Positions 1 through 10,750 of a stretch of 64,000 bases of DNA are shown here, piece after piece (the stretch's first letter is position 1; every line of letters begins with the position of its first letter). Source of the DNA: Paenibacillus sp. PL91 (lineage in GTDB: Bacteria > Bacillota > Bacilli > Paenibacillales > Paenibacillaceae). The notes beneath the pieces are model-generated. The model did not search any database and had not been told where the DNA came from. It saw only the letters and a program-made list of their open reading frames with translations. The stretch covers positions 475,353 to 539,352 of the forward strand of contig NZ_JABBYG020000004.1 in NCBI RefSeq assembly GCF_012935325.2, in the 5' to 3' direction. Made by a program: the position numbers and the translations under genes.

Positions 1-1
1 C

Positions 2-3000
2 ATTTTGAAATTAAGAGAACGGCTGACTCCTTATTTCTACACCTATCTGAATGAAGCCTATGAAACAGGGGCGCCGATGGTTAGAGGAATGGTCTATGAG
101 TATCCAAACGATCCGAATACGAAGGGACTGCTCACGCAATATCAATTTATGTCCGGCGATTCCTTGCTGGTAGCGCCAGTATACTCGGATACCACAAGCA
201 GAAACGGCATTTATTTGCCAAAAGGCAAATGGACGGATTATTGGACGGGAGAAGCGCATTACGGCTCCAAAATGCTGGATGAATACGAGGCGCCGCTTAA
301 TCGTCTGCCGCTTCTCGTAAAAGGCGGGGCGATCATTCCGATGTACCCGGAGTCGCTCTATGACGGGCAGGTTCCGGCGAATCCGATAACGTATGATATT
401 TATCCTTACGGAACGTCAAGCTTCGAGATGTATGAGGATGACGGCGTGACCAAAGAGCATCGCAGCGGCAAGTTTGCCAAAACGATGATTACTTCAAAGG
501 CGCCTGAGCAAGGCACCGGCGATCTCATCATTCAAGTTGGCGCTAGCATAGGTGATTATCAAGGCAAGCTCGCTTCACGCACGAATCAGTTCATGATTCA
601 TATGCCGAATAAGCCGTCTGCCGTTGCGGTTGGCGGGGAAAGCTCCTCGGAGCTTGCGACGAAGTCTGCATGGGATGCCTCAACAAGCGGCTGGTATTAC
701 GATGCGCAGGACAGAGGCGGCATTCTCTATGTGAAAACAATGGATCTGCCTACTGATCAGGCATTTGAATTGAAGGTGTCCGGCTTCACAGCGGATACGA
801 CTCCTCTGATTGACCCGGTTGTCATTGAATTGCCCGAGCAGGATACGGATCCAAGCAAAATCCCGCAGGACGATATGCTTGCGACAGCAACGAATGCGGA
901 TGCAACTGCTCCGGCAGCAAACGTGCTTGACGGCAATTTTGAGTCGATTTGGAGCACAGCATTAAACGGAAGCGCTGGGCTGCCGCAGTCGATTACGCTC
1001 AACCTAGGGTTCAAGCAATTTGTGAACAAGATTAAATATCTGCCAAGGCAATACGGCGGCACTAACGGAATCATTACCGAATACAACGTATCGGTTAGCT
1101 TGGACGGCAACAATTACACCTTGGTGAGCAGCGGGCAATGGAATGCCGACAAGCTGGAGAAGGTGGACACCTTTGATACGGTTGAAGCGCTCTTCGTCAA
1201 ATTGGAAGCAACTGAAGGTATAGGGGGCTTCGCTTCTGCAGCGGAGCTCAATGTGTACCGCGATCTGTCGAAGCCTGCTCCGACACCAATTGAGAAAAAG
1301 CTGATGAAGGCTTCAGCCGTCAGCTTTCAGTCTGGCAGCGAAGCAGCTAAAGCCATCGACGGAGATTCGAATTCCGTCTGGCATACGAAGTGGGATGGAT
1401 CGGATAAATTGCCGCAATCGATTATTCTCGACCTTGGCAAAGCCTATTCGATCAGTCAATTCCGGTATGCTCCGCGCAAGGACGCCGGCAACGGAACGAT
1501 TACATCCTACAACCTATATGTCAGCTCAGACGGTCAGACCTACTCGAACATTTCCAGCGGAACATGGATCAGAAACAATGTGAAAAAATACGTTTCATTC
1601 GATGCTGTATCGGCACGGTATGTGAAGCTGGAAGCGGTGGCTGCGCTTGGCGGGTTCGTATCCGCTTCAGAGCTGGATGTATACGAATCGCCGAAAGGGG
1701 CTCCGGAGTTAGTGCTCATCTCTGAGGGCAAGCCGGCAACAGCCGACAGCGAAGATCCATTGTTCCCGGCAGCGGGAGGAAATGATGGAAAGCCGGATAC
1801 AAGATGGTCAGCGAACGATGCGATGGCAAACCATTCATGGACCGTTGATTTGGGCGGCATGTATTCGATTCAATCGTCAGAGGTTTCCTTTGAGCATAGC
1901 GATAAGCTGTATAAATACAAAATTGAAGTAAGAGAGGCTGGAAGCACGAATTGGGTGACGGTCGTTGACCGTTCTAGCAACACGACGATTGGCGCGGTAT
2001 TGAAGGATAACTTTGGCAGCCAAGGCAGATACGCAAAAATAACGGTAACCGGTCTGCCGGATGCGGATACGAAAGCCAGCTTCTCGGAATTCAAATTATT
2101 CGGCATTTCATTAAGCGCGGGAGAGTCTCCAACGGGCGTTGCACTCAATCACGCAACCCTTGCACTTCGTGTATTGGATGAGCCGGTTACGCTTATTGCA
2201 ACGGTGGAGCCGGAAGGTACAGCGAATAAATCGGTAACCTGGGTAAGCAGCAATCCCGGCGTCGCAGCTGTAGACAGCAAGGGGCTCGTTACGCCGAAAG
2301 GACAGGGAACGGCGACCATTACGGTTACGACAGTAGACGGAGGCTTCACAGCTGCAAGTGAAGTGACCGTCACAGGACAAAAGGATCTTATCGAAATTCC
2401 GCAAGGGCAAATGAGCGCTACGGCAACAAGCTCGCAGACAGGCACCAATGATCCGAGTCATGCGCTTGATGGAAATCCGGATACACACTGGCATACGAAG
2501 TGGTTCAACGTTGATCCGCTGCCGCAGTCGATCATTGTGAATCTGGGCGGAACGTTCAAAATCAGCAAGCTTGGTTATTTGCCGAGACCGGATGCGGCCA
2601 ATGGAACGATTACCGGCTACAACGTGTATACGAGCGTCGATGGCCTGACTTATACGTTGGCAACGAGCGGTGCTTGGCTCAGAAACAACCTGTTAAAGGA
2701 GGCTAATTTCAAACCGGTCGAGGCTGCCTATGTGAAGCTGGAAGCCGTTCAAGGTGTAGGAGACTTTGCGTCGGTAGCGGAAATTTCGGTATTCCGCTTC
2801 GAGCAAGCTCCGGCTGAACCGCAAACGCAGTTGACGGGCAAGAACAGCGTTCAGAGCGGAGAAGCATTTGCTATTCGTTATGGAGTGAAAAACGTCATTG
2901 AACCCGGCTACGCGCAGGATATTTTTATCAATTACGATGCGTCTGTTATGACGTTTGTATCGGCTAAGTCGTTAATTGCTGGTGTAGAGCTTATTGAAAC

Positions 3001-3418
3001 GATGACGTTATCACCAGGCAAACTGCGGTTTATCGTCGCAAGCACGGGACCAGACCATGCACTGACTGGTAATGCCGATGTTCTGGAGCTTAGCTTCAAG
3101 GCAAACGACATTACGAAAGCAGCAGCTGGAGAGATTGCGGTATTTGGCGCTACGGTTGCCGATGGGAATGGCGTGGAGACGAAGCTGAATGCTTCTTCAA
3201 TGAGCGTGGAGGTTATTCCGGCTCAGACAGGAATCCCAGGCGACAGCAACCATGACGGCAAAATCAGCATCGGCGATCTGGCCATGGCAGCCGTTCATTA
3301 CGGCAAAAATACGGAAAGCTCGGATTGGGCGCAAATCAAGCATATGGACCTCGATAAAAATGGCATCATCGACATCATCGACCTAGCGGAAGTTGCCAAA
3401 AAAATCATCGAGCTATAG
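2..3418 (+). CDS. GH31 family glycosidase, C-terminal part, with CBM32-like, Big2, cohesin and dockerin modules (5' end outside window)
   Basis: The frame is open from the first bases, so the true start and the catalytic acid/base pair lie upstream. The first ~200 residues match the end of a GH31 (beta/alpha)8 barrel and its C-terminal beta domains, including 'GAPMVRGMVYEYP' and 'LLVKGGAIIP'. After them come F5/8-type (CBM32-like) modules at about residues 275-420, 430-562 and 567-702, a Big2 Ig-like domain at 707-794 and a fourth F5/8 module at 795-932. A cohesin-like module (940-1072) and a type I dockerin (1077-1137, with two Ca-loops, DSNHDGKISIGD and DLDKNGIIDIID) end the protein. It is secreted by inference from these modules. 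In this mucin-type setting an alpha-N-acetylgalactosaminidase (GH31 subfamily 18) is possible, but alpha-glucosidase-like specificities cannot be excluded without the catalytic part. Confidence 0.88.
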   Translation: MLKLRERLTPYFYTYLNEAYETGAPMVRGMVYEYPNDPNTKGLLTQYQFMSGDSLLVAPVYSDTTSRNGIYLPKGKWTDYWTGEAHYGSKMLDEYEAPLNRLPLLVKGGAIIPMYPESLYDGQVPANPITYDIYPYGTSSFEMYEDDGVTKEHRSGKFAKTMITSKAPEQGTGDLIIQVGASIGDYQGKLASRTNQFMIHMPNKPSAVAVGGESSSELATKSAWDASTSGWYYDAQDRGGILYVKTMDLPTDQAFELKVSGFTADTTPLIDPVVIELPEQDTDPSKIPQDDMLATATNADATAPAANVLDGNFESIWSTALNGSAGLPQSITLNLGFKQFVNKIKYLPRQYGGTNGIITEYNVSVSLDGNNYTLVSSGQWNADKLEKVDTFDTVEALFVKLEATEGIGGFASAAELNVYRDLSKPAPTPIEKKLMKASAVSFQSGSEAAKAIDGDSNSVWHTKWDGSDKLPQSIILDLGKAYSISQFRYAPRKDAGNGTITSYNLYVSSDGQTYSNISSGTWIRNNVKKYVSFDAVSARYVKLEAVAALGGFVSASELDVYESPKGAPELVLISEGKPATADSEDPLFPAAGGNDGKPDTRWSANDAMANHSWTVDLGGMYSIQSSEVSFEHSDKLYKYKIEVREAGSTNWVTVVDRSSNTTIGAVLKDNFGSQGRYAKITVTGLPDADTKASFSEFKLFGISLSAGESPTGVALNHATLALRVLDEPVTLIATVEPEGTANKSVTWVSSNPGVAAVDSKGLVTPKGQGTATITVTTVDGGFTAASEVTVTGQKDLIEIPQGQMSATATSSQTGTNDPSHALDGNPDTHWHTKWFNVDPLPQSIIVNLGGTFKISKLGYLPRPDAANGTITGYNVYTSVDGLTYTLATSGAWLRNNLLKEANFKPVEAAYVKLEAVQGVGDFASVAEISVFRFEQAPAEPQTQLTGKNSVQSGEAFAIRYGVKNVIEPGYAQDIFINYDASVMTFVSAKSLIAGVELIETMTLSPGKLRFIVASTGPDHALTGNADVLELSFKANDITKAAAGEIAVFGATVADGNGVETKLNASSMSVEVIPAQTGIPGDSNHDGKISIGDLAMAAVHYGKNTESSDWAQIKHMDLDKNGIIDIIDLAEVAKKIIEL

Positions 3419-3430
3419 TAATAGGGTGAC

Positions 3431-3468
3431 AGAGGGGAGAAATCTGCTTAAGGCAGTTCTTCCCCTCT
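3431..3468 (+). terminator. Intercistronic hairpin between the GH31 and GH95 genes
   Basis: Arms AGAGGGGAGAA and TTCTTCCCCTCT with an inner CTGC/GCAG stem form a stable hairpin directly after the GH31 stop codon. No run of T follows, so it may be an RNA-stabilising or processing element rather than a full terminator. Confidence 0.55.
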
Positions 3469-3527
3469 CCCTAAATGCGGATTGGCGGGGCTCCAAAAAT
3501 AATCCCAGAGAGGGGATTTGAAAAAAG

Positions 3528-6500
3528 ATGAATATGGGTGCAAATAAACTAGCGTCCAAAACAGCGCTTATCTTATCTGTGTTGATGGCTTATACAATGA
3601 TTGCGAGCTATATCGTACCGTCATCGACAGGTTTAGTATCGAGGGTAAGTGCAGATGCCGCAGGGCAGGCGGAACAAGCGGCACAGGCAGAAAACGATCT
3701 AACGCTTTGGTATCGCCAGCCTGCGACGAGCTGGGAGACACAGGCGCTGCCTATCGGCAACGGCCATATGGGTGGAATGGTCTTCGGAGGGGTGGATCAA
3801 GAGCGCATCCAATTTAATGAAAAGACGTTATGGAGCGGCGGTCCCGGTGCAGATCCGAATTATCAATACGGGATAAAAGACGGAGCGCAAACGCATGTCG
3901 AGACGATTCGAACTTTGCTTAAGGAAGGCAAAATTAATGAGGCAAAAGCGCTGGTGAACCGCATTACCGGCATCATGGGACCCAATGATTCTTCCTTTGG
4001 CGCTTATCAGGCATTTGGAGATGTGTTTCTGGATTTTAATAAGCAAGAGACCTATACCGTAACAGCAAGCTCTTCAAATCCGGCTTACGGCGAAGGGATC
4101 GAGAAGCTTACGGATGGGTCTGTCGATACGAAATGGTATTCCGGCGACGGACAGCCGCCATTCTGGATTCAGTGGCAGTACAGCGAGGCGAAGGTGATTG
4201 CCGGCTACTCATTCACATCAGCGAACGATGTAGCGAATCGCGACCCGAAGGACTGGACCTTAAAAGGCTCGAATGACGGGGTGCAGTGGACAGTTCTGGA
4301 TACGAGGACAAACGAAGAGTTTGCAAGCCGCAAGCAGAAGAAAACATATACGTTCGCCAATAGTCAGGCCTATGTCTACTACAAATTTGATCTTGTAAGC
4401 AAGGGCGGGACTCAAATGCAATTGTCTGAGCTCCAGATGGGCGATGCGGAAGAGGCTCCTAAAAATGCAACCGATTACGTCCGTGCATTGGATATTAAGG
4501 ATGCGACCGCAACGGTGTCCTACAAACAAAATGACGTGCAGTATAAGCGGGAGTATTTTCTGAGCTATCCCGACAAGGTGATGGTCATGAGATTGACGAC
4601 GGAAGGGAATCGTCCATTCAGCTTTGACGTACGTGTCACGGGCGCGCAGCCTGCCCATTCCGTTGCGGCATCAGGGAATGATGCGTTAGTTTTAAAGGGC
4701 TTTGTCCCAAGCAACAAGATGGGCTATGAAGCTCAGCTTAAAGTGAAGAACGAGGGCGGAACGGTAACAGCCGTCGGAGGGAAGCTTTCGGTAAAAGAGG
4801 TGAATGCGGTCACGATTTTGTTAACTGCTGCCACCGATTATGCGAATGATTTTCCAACCTATAAGAGCAGCGTAACGCCGAAGGCGAAGGTTGAAGCGAA
4901 TATGAATGCTGCTGCAGCCAAAACCTTTGACCAGCTGCGCTCGTCCCATCTGGCGGATTACAAAGAGCTGTTCGACCGTGTTTCGCTCGATTTGGGCGGA
5001 GGAACAGTTGAAATGTCCACCGATGAGCTGCTGAACAAATACAAGACGAATGCAACCGAGAGCGAGAAAAGAAGTCTGGAGGCGCTTTTCTTCCAATATG
5101 GCCGCTATTTGCTTATAGCTTCTTCGCGGGAAGGCTCGCTACCGGCAAATTTGCAGGGCGTGTGGAATCAAGTGAACAATCCCCCTTGGAACAGCGACTA
5201 TCATACGAATATTAATGTGCAAATGAACTATTGGCCGTCTGAGGTTGTCAATCTGGCGGAAACGGATATTCCATATATCGATTATATCGATTCGCTGCGT
5301 GAGCCTGGCCGCGTAACGGCACAAAGGCAGCATGGCATAGAAGGCGCGGGCTGGGCTATCCATACCGTTAACAATCCATTCGGGTATACGGCTCCGGGCT
5401 CGGATTTTTACTGGGGCTGGTCGCCTGCTGCTAACGCCTTTATGGTTCAACAGGCGTGGGATCAGTATGCCTTCAGCGGTGACGTAAACCTGTTGGAAGG
5501 CAAAGTATATGACATTATTAAAGAAACGACGCAATTTTGGCTGAAGTATTTGGTAGAGGATTCGGATGGAAGCTTGGTGTCATCGCCTTCCTATTCCCCG
5601 GAGCAAGGCGATGTGGCGATTGGCGTGTCCTATGACCAAGAGCTGATATGGGGATTGTTCACGCAGTTTATTGAAGCGAGCGAAATTCTTGGCTTAGATG
5701 AAGAGCTGCGTTCAGAGACGATCGCGAAGCGGAGCAAGCTGTGGCTGCCGAAGGTCGGAAGCTGGGGGCAGGTGCAGGAATGGAAAAATGATATCGACAA
5801 TCCAAACGACCAGCACCGTCATATCTCGCATTTGATCGGCTTATATCCTGGTACGCTCATTAATAAAGTGGATACGCCAGATTTGTTTGCAGCGGCAAAG
5901 GTGACGTTGAATGCTCGCGGCGATGGCGGAACAGGATGGAGCAAAGCGAACAAAATCAATTTATGGGCGCGCCTGCTAGATGGAGATCGTGCGCACAAGC
6001 TGCTAGGGGAGCAATTGAAAGGCAGCACCTTGCAAAATTTATTTGATACGCATCCTCCTTTCCAAATCGACGGAAACTTTGGCGCGACTTCGGGAATAGC
6101 GGAAATGCTGCTGCAAAGCCATACGGGAACGATTGACCTCATGCCGGCTATGCCTGCTGCATGGGGAGCGGGAAGCGTAAAGGGCTTAGTGGCAAGAGGC
6201 GGCTTCGAGGTGGATATGAAATGGAATGGCACGGTGCTGAAAGAAGCGGTCATCACATCCAAGCAAGGCAACGAAGCAAAAGTAAAGTATAAGCAATTTG
6301 CTCAGCAGGGCTCCTTTGACATCGTTCGTGCTGAAGACAACCAATCTGTCAACTACACCATGAATGGCGACATCCTTACATTTGGGACGGAAGCTGGCGA
6401 GCAGTATAAAATAACATCGCATGTGAAGCCGCCAATTTTGCCAATCAAGGTAGATGATCGCGACCCATCGGTTGTTTACTCCGGAACATGGGGTCCTTAC

Positions 6501-7439
6501 AACGATGCTAATGACTACAAAGGAACGGAATCCTTTAGCAGCACAGCCGGAAGCTATGCGGAATTTACGTTCGCAGGCACTGCGATCAAGCTCATTAGCG
6601 CGCGGCAGGCGAACCATGGACGAATTGATGTTTATATCGATGGTGAATTAGCGGCTGAGGATATTGATGGTTATGGCCCCGCCACGTTAAAGCAGCAGGT
6701 TCTTTTTCAGCGGGAGGATCTGCCAAAAGGGACACATACGATAAAAGTAGTGGTGAAAGGAACGAAAAACAATGCAGCAAGCAATACGATTGGCATGATT
6801 GACGCATTTGAGTATCTTCCTTACGACGAGGAAGAGGCGTTGCCAACAATCGACTTATCTGGACCAACATCTATTGCCAGCGGAAAAGCGTTCACTGTAG
6901 CCGTTGGCCTCAAAAGCGTAACGCAGTCCGTATATGCGCAAGATATCCGGCTCAGCTATGATGCCGAGCGGTTCGAGTTCGTATCGGCAGCTGCAGTTAA
7001 GGATGGGGTTCAACTTCTGGAGACGCAGCATAGCTCGCCTGGAACAATCCGGTTAATTCTCGCTAGCGCTGGTCCGGGAAATGCGGTAACAGGCGATGCG
7101 AAAGTGCTGGATCTTAGCTTTAAAGCAAAGGAAGTTTCCGTGGCGACAAAAGGAAACGTGGCGATCACGGCTGCTGAGCTAGGCGATGCCCTCGGAAGCG
7201 AGACGAGCGTGGGCCTGGCAGCACTTGAAATCGCGATTACGCCAGAAGTGAAGGGCAATTCTGAAGATGTCAACGGTGACGGTAAAGTAAGCATCGGAGA
7301 TCTTGGCATTATCGCTAAGCATTACGGCAAAACCTCCACAAGTCCGGATTGGGAGCAAGTGAAGCACGCGGATATTAATGGAGATGGCAGCATCGATCTT
7401 ATGGACCTGACGTCTGTAGCACGGAAGATGCTGGAATAG
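3528..7439 (+). CDS. GH95 family secreted alpha-L-fucosidase-type enzyme with inserted CBM32-like module, cohesin and dockerin
   Basis: A signal peptide (about residues 1-43) is followed by the GH95 N-terminal beta domain, which begins '[20 protein letters not shown]'. An F5/8-type (CBM32-like) module sits inside that domain at about residues 172-308. The (alpha/alpha)6 catalytic barrel carries the family motifs '[10 protein letters not shown]', 'SPSYSPEQG' and 'FQIDGNFG' (Asp848), which in characterised GH95 enzymes supply the base-activating Asn pair, the general acid Glu and the Asp. A beta-sandwich of unclear type lies at ~965-1100, then a cohesin-like module (~1106-1238) and a dockerin (~1242-1303). 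The family removes terminal alpha-1,2-fucose (some members act on L-galactose) from glycans such as mucin or milk oligosaccharides. The gene lies 109 nt after the GH31 gene; the ATG is the first start after an in-frame stop and follows a GAGGGG motif. Confidence 0.92.
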   Translation: MNMGANKLASKTALILSVLMAYTMIASYIVPSSTGLVSRVSADAAGQAEQAAQAENDLTLWYRQPATSWETQALPIGNGHMGGMVFGGVDQERIQFNEKTLWSGGPGADPNYQYGIKDGAQTHVETIRTLLKEGKINEAKALVNRITGIMGPNDSSFGAYQAFGDVFLDFNKQETYTVTASSSNPAYGEGIEKLTDGSVDTKWYSGDGQPPFWIQWQYSEAKVIAGYSFTSANDVANRDPKDWTLKGSNDGVQWTVLDTRTNEEFASRKQKKTYTFANSQAYVYYKFDLVSKGGTQMQLSELQMGDAEEAPKNATDYVRALDIKDATATVSYKQNDVQYKREYFLSYPDKVMVMRLTTEGNRPFSFDVRVTGAQPAHSVAASGNDALVLKGFVPSNKMGYEAQLKVKNEGGTVTAVGGKLSVKEVNAVTILLTAATDYANDFPTYKSSVTPKAKVEANMNAAAAKTFDQLRSSHLADYKELFDRVSLDLGGGTVEMSTDELLNKYKTNATESEKRSLEALFFQYGRYLLIASSREGSLPANLQGVWNQVNNPPWNSDYHTNINVQMNYWPSEVVNLAETDIPYIDYIDSLREPGRVTAQRQHGIEGAGWAIHTVNNPFGYTAPGSDFYWGWSPAANAFMVQQAWDQYAFSGDVNLLEGKVYDIIKETTQFWLKYLVEDSDGSLVSSPSYSPEQGDVAIGVSYDQELIWGLFTQFIEASEILGLDEELRSETIAKRSKLWLPKVGSWGQVQEWKNDIDNPNDQHRHISHLIGLYPGTLINKVDTPDLFAAAKVTLNARGDGGTGWSKANKINLWARLLDGDRAHKLLGEQLKGSTLQNLFDTHPPFQIDGNFGATSGIAEMLLQSHTGTIDLMPAMPAAWGAGSVKGLVARGGFEVDMKWNGTVLKEAVITSKQGNEAKVKYKQFAQQGSFDIVRAEDNQSVNYTMNGDILTFGTEAGEQYKITSHVKPPILPIKVDDRDPSVVYSGTWGPYNDANDYKGTESFSSTAGSYAEFTFAGTAIKLISARQANHGRIDVYIDGELAAEDIDGYGPATLKQQVLFQREDLPKGTHTIKVVVKGTKNNAASNTIGMIDAFEYLPYDEEEALPTIDLSGPTSIASGKAFTVAVGLKSVTQSVYAQDIRLSYDAERFEFVSAAAVKDGVQLLETQHSSPGTIRLILASAGPGNAVTGDAKVLDLSFKAKEVSVATKGNVAITAAELGDALGSETSVGLAALEIAITPEVKGNSEDVNGDGKVSIGDLGIIAKHYGKTSTSPDWEQVKHADINGDGSIDLMDLTSVARKMLE

Positions 7440-7542
7440 CTTTATCACAGTGGGGGATAGCGCGCCATGGGAGTTAAATAAAGGAGGCTTTACCGTTTGA
7501 ATGATCGGAACTATCAAAATGCGATATGAGGAGAGGTATACA

Positions 7543-10539
7543 TTGAAAAAAGCCGCATCTGCCATTCTTGCATTGATCCTGATGTTCACCATGCTTCCAG
7601 CGACGATAATGGCCAATGAACAGCCCTTGGAGACACCTGATCCAAGCTTAGTATTCCGTGCCGAAAATCAACAAATCTACACCAATAACTATACAAATTT
7701 AAACGATAAAGTGGATGCGCTGAAAGGGCTTGAGGAAGGAACGATTATCGTTAGATTTCGTTATACCGGCACCTCGATTATGTCCTTATTCTCGCTTAGC
7801 AACAGCACGAAGGCTAACGGGCATTTTCATATCTACATTACGCCGGCAGCCATTGGCAGCGAAAACCGTTTAGAAGCGCCGGGACAAACAGCGGTTAATA
7901 CGCATGTCAAAGCCGACATTGCCGTGAAGCAGAATGAGGTTCATACCGTGGCAATGGTCGTGGACAAAAATCAGGGCTATAAATATTTCCTTGATGGAAA
8001 GCTCGTTAAAACGGATACGACATCGGCAAGAAAGTTTATGAGCAATGTTTTTGAGCCCAATAGCGCGCAATTGGGACGTACGGAAAGACCCGCTGGCTCC
8101 AATCAATATTCCTTTAACGGCGAGATTGATTTTGCAGAGGTATACAGCAAACCGCTGGCCGACCAAGAGCTGCTTGCCATTACAGGAGTAACGAATACGA
8201 CTCCGGTTCAAACTCCTTTGCCGGAGGGTGCCTTGATTACAGATCCGTACTCGGTTTATTATCCAGGTCAATACGGCTCTAACGCATACCGTATTCCTGC
8301 GCTGCTGCAAACGGAAGACGGAACGCTGTTAGCAGGTATCGATAAACGGATCAGCCATGGCGGCGACTCTCCCGCAAACATTGATATGCTCGTAAGAAGA
8401 AGCTTGGACAACGGGCAGACATGGGAAGAGAATGGCGTTCTCATCAATAACTATCCTGGAAACGCATCCAATATTGATCAATCCTTGCTGCAGGATCGTG
8501 AAACGAAGAGAATCTTCTCGCTGGTCCTCGGCTTTCCCGATGGCGGAGGGTATCCTACGTCGGTGAAGGGCAGCGGCTTTAAGTCGGTAAATGGTAAGCA
8601 ATATTTGCTGCTTAAGGATCAAAGCAATAACGAGTACACCGTAAGAGAAAATGGCGAGGTGTATGACAGCGCAAACGTGAAAACAACGTACAAGGTAGAT
8701 CAGAAGAGAAACTTGTATAACAACGATGTTAAGATAAGCCATATTTTCCTGCCTGCTTCTCCTTTAAAGCCGATTCGAACCTCTTATCTTGAGCTATGGC
8801 ACAGCGATGATGAGGGTCTAACGTGGGAAGGTCCAGTGGATTTGAACCCGGGGATGAAAGAAGAATGGATGGCCTTCCTCGGTGCCGGACCGGGGACGGG
8901 AATCCAGTTGACAGAAGGGGATAAAGCGGGAAGACTTGTTTTCCCCGTTTATTTCACGAATGAGAATAGCTCGCAAGCAAGCGCAGTCATCTATAGCGAT
9001 GATCATGGCGTTACCTGGCATCGCGGCGAATCGCCTAATGAAGGGCGAATTGTGAACGGGGTTACTTTAAATGAAAGAACTTTTACAGGCAATGAGCTTA
9101 CAGAATCACAGGTTGTTGAAATGCCGGATGGCCAGTTGAAGCTGTTCATGCGAAATTATTCGGGCTTTGCCCAAATCGCGACAAGCTTTGACGGTGGCGA
9201 AACATGGGATTCGGAGGTTGTGACCGAACGCGGCCTGCCTGCTGCTTACTGTCAAATGACGGCTATTCGTTATGACGGACAAATTGATGGGAAGGAAGCT
9301 GTTATTTTTGCCAGCCCTGGAAGCTCGTCAAGCCGAATAAACGGCACGGTTAAAGCGGGCTTGATTGTTGAAAATGGCACTTATTCAAATGGCCGAACGA
9401 AATATGAATTTGATTGGAAATATTCGCAGCTGGTGAAGGAAGGCCATTATGCGTATTCGAGTCTAGCTAATCTAGCAAATGGTGAAATCGGCCTGTTCTA
9501 TGAAGGAACCGGAAGCGCAGAGATGAGCTTTATCAAATTTAATCAGCAATATTTGAAATGGCAGCTTCAAGGAAGCAGTCCTGAAGCGAAGCTGAACGCA
9601 ATTGCGATTGAATCGCCTAAGCCAGATGGATATGCGGCAAATGACAAGCTGCGGATCAAAACGGTATTTAATCATTATATGATGCTTAGCGGCGATAAAA
9701 GCTTAAAAGGCACAATCGGCGATACAGCGGTCGTGTTCCAACTGGCAAGCCAAAATAGCTCGGGCACGGAATTTATTTTCGAAACGGAGTTCCCTGAGCT
9801 TGCATCTGGCACCTATACATTGAAAGCTGCGTTTGCAGACAATCTCAAAGGCTACAACGCTTACGGAAATGCACTGAATACGCAAGCAGATGCAAATAAG
9901 CTGGAAACGCAGGTCATATCGGGCGCAATTGAGGTGAAGGGTGATTCAACTGGACTAACGGGTCCAAGCGAAGCCGTGTCCGGTGAAGCATTCAACATGA
10001 AATTAAGCTTGAAAAATGTAACGCAAAGCGTATACGCGCAAGATATCACGGTGCAGTATGACCCTGCCGTTATGTCATTTGCATCCGCCAAATCATTGAT
10101 CGAGGGTATTCAATTAATGGAAACCAATACGAGCGTGCCCGGCAAAATCCGCTTCATACTCGCTAGCGCGGGCGCAGCTCATCCCCTGACGGGTGATGCG
10201 CAATTGCTTGAGCTTAGCTTTATAGCGAAGGAAGCGAGCGAGGCGGCTACGGGAGTAATTGAAGTCACTTCCGCTTTGCTAGGGGATGAGCTTGGCATGG
10301 AAACGGAAGCTGCTCCGTCATCGCATAGCCTATTGATAACGCCGGCTCCTACTGGATTGCATGGAGATATCAATGGCGATGGCAAGGTAAGCGTTGGCGA
10401 TCTTGGCATTGTAGCTGCCCAATATGGGAAGGATTCAGCAAGTCTGGATTGGGAGCAAGCCAAGCGGGCAGATATCAATAAAGACCAAAAAATCGATATT
10501 GAGGATCTCGCAGCCGTTGCCAAAATCATCTTAGAATAA
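7543..10539 (+). CDS. GH33 sialidase, secreted, with LamG-like N-terminal domain, cohesin and dockerin
   Basis: I chose the TTG at 7543, which has GAGGAGAGG six bases upstream, over an ATG at 7501, because the protein then begins directly with a signal peptide (LKKAASAILALILMF). Residues ~32-219 are a LamG/CBM40-like sialidase N-terminal domain. The six-bladed propeller (~232-672) has the YRIP motif and four Asp-boxes: RSLDNGQTW, HSDDEGLTW, YSDDHGVTW and TSFDGGETW. An inserted segment before the second box recalls the irregular domain of NanI-type sialidases. A beta domain (~672-801), a cohesin-like module (~801-935) and a dockerin (~938-998) follow. It hydrolyses terminal alpha-linked sialic acid outside the cell and would supply the nan pathway at 35-41 kb. 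The second dockerin Ca-loop has Gln where Gly is usual. A ten-codon TTG mini-ORF at 7497-7529 with its own AGGAGG precedes the gene. Confidence 0.93.
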   Translation: MKKAASAILALILMFTMLPATIMANEQPLETPDPSLVFRAENQQIYTNNYTNLNDKVDALKGLEEGTIIVRFRYTGTSIMSLFSLSNSTKANGHFHIYITPAAIGSENRLEAPGQTAVNTHVKADIAVKQNEVHTVAMVVDKNQGYKYFLDGKLVKTDTTSARKFMSNVFEPNSAQLGRTERPAGSNQYSFNGEIDFAEVYSKPLADQELLAITGVTNTTPVQTPLPEGALITDPYSVYYPGQYGSNAYRIPALLQTEDGTLLAGIDKRISHGGDSPANIDMLVRRSLDNGQTWEENGVLINNYPGNASNIDQSLLQDRETKRIFSLVLGFPDGGGYPTSVKGSGFKSVNGKQYLLLKDQSNNEYTVRENGEVYDSANVKTTYKVDQKRNLYNNDVKISHIFLPASPLKPIRTSYLELWHSDDEGLTWEGPVDLNPGMKEEWMAFLGAGPGTGIQLTEGDKAGRLVFPVYFTNENSSQASAVIYSDDHGVTWHRGESPNEGRIVNGVTLNERTFTGNELTESQVVEMPDGQLKLFMRNYSGFAQIATSFDGGETWDSEVVTERGLPAAYCQMTAIRYDGQIDGKEAVIFASPGSSSSRINGTVKAGLIVENGTYSNGRTKYEFDWKYSQLVKEGHYAYSSLANLANGEIGLFYEGTGSAEMSFIKFNQQYLKWQLQGSSPEAKLNAIAIESPKPDGYAANDKLRIKTVFNHYMMLSGDKSLKGTIGDTAVVFQLASQNSSGTEFIFETEFPELASGTYTLKAAFADNLKGYNAYGNALNTQADANKLETQVISGAIEVKGDSTGLTGPSEAVSGEAFNMKLSLKNVTQSVYAQDITVQYDPAVMSFASAKSLIEGIQLMETNTSVPGKIRFILASAGAAHPLTGDAQLLELSFIAKEASEAATGVIEVTSALLGDELGMETEAAPSSHSLLITPAPTGLHGDINGDGKVSVGDLGIVAAQYGKDSASLDWEQAKRADINKDQKIDIEDLAAVAKIILE

Positions 10540-10545
10540 TGAACC

Positions 10546-10572
10546 AAGGGTAGGCCGTGGGCCTACCCTTTT
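10546..10572 (+). terminator. Rho-independent terminator after the sialidase gene
   Basis: A perfect 11-bp stem (AAGGGTAGGCC and its complement) with loop GTG ends in TTTT. It closes the GH31-GH95-GH33 transcription unit. Confidence 0.9.
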
Positions 10573-10750
10573 CTAATTGGGATAAGGAATTAAGATGAGA
10601 ACAAAAAACATCAACTTCACAACAAAAGATATCATTTGGGAGCGCTTAATCAGCTTATATAATGAGGGAACAATCGAATGAAAGCAACTAGAGTTCATAG
10701 GATTTTGGGTGAAAGAAGACGGAACGATACTTTAAGGAGGATTACACGAA

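Noticed and set aside
10595..10681. A 28-codon frame (MRTKNINFTTKDIIWERLIS onward) between the sialidase terminator and the ABC transporter
   Set aside because: The ribosome site is weak, there is no family match and the frame is short; I cannot tell it from chance.
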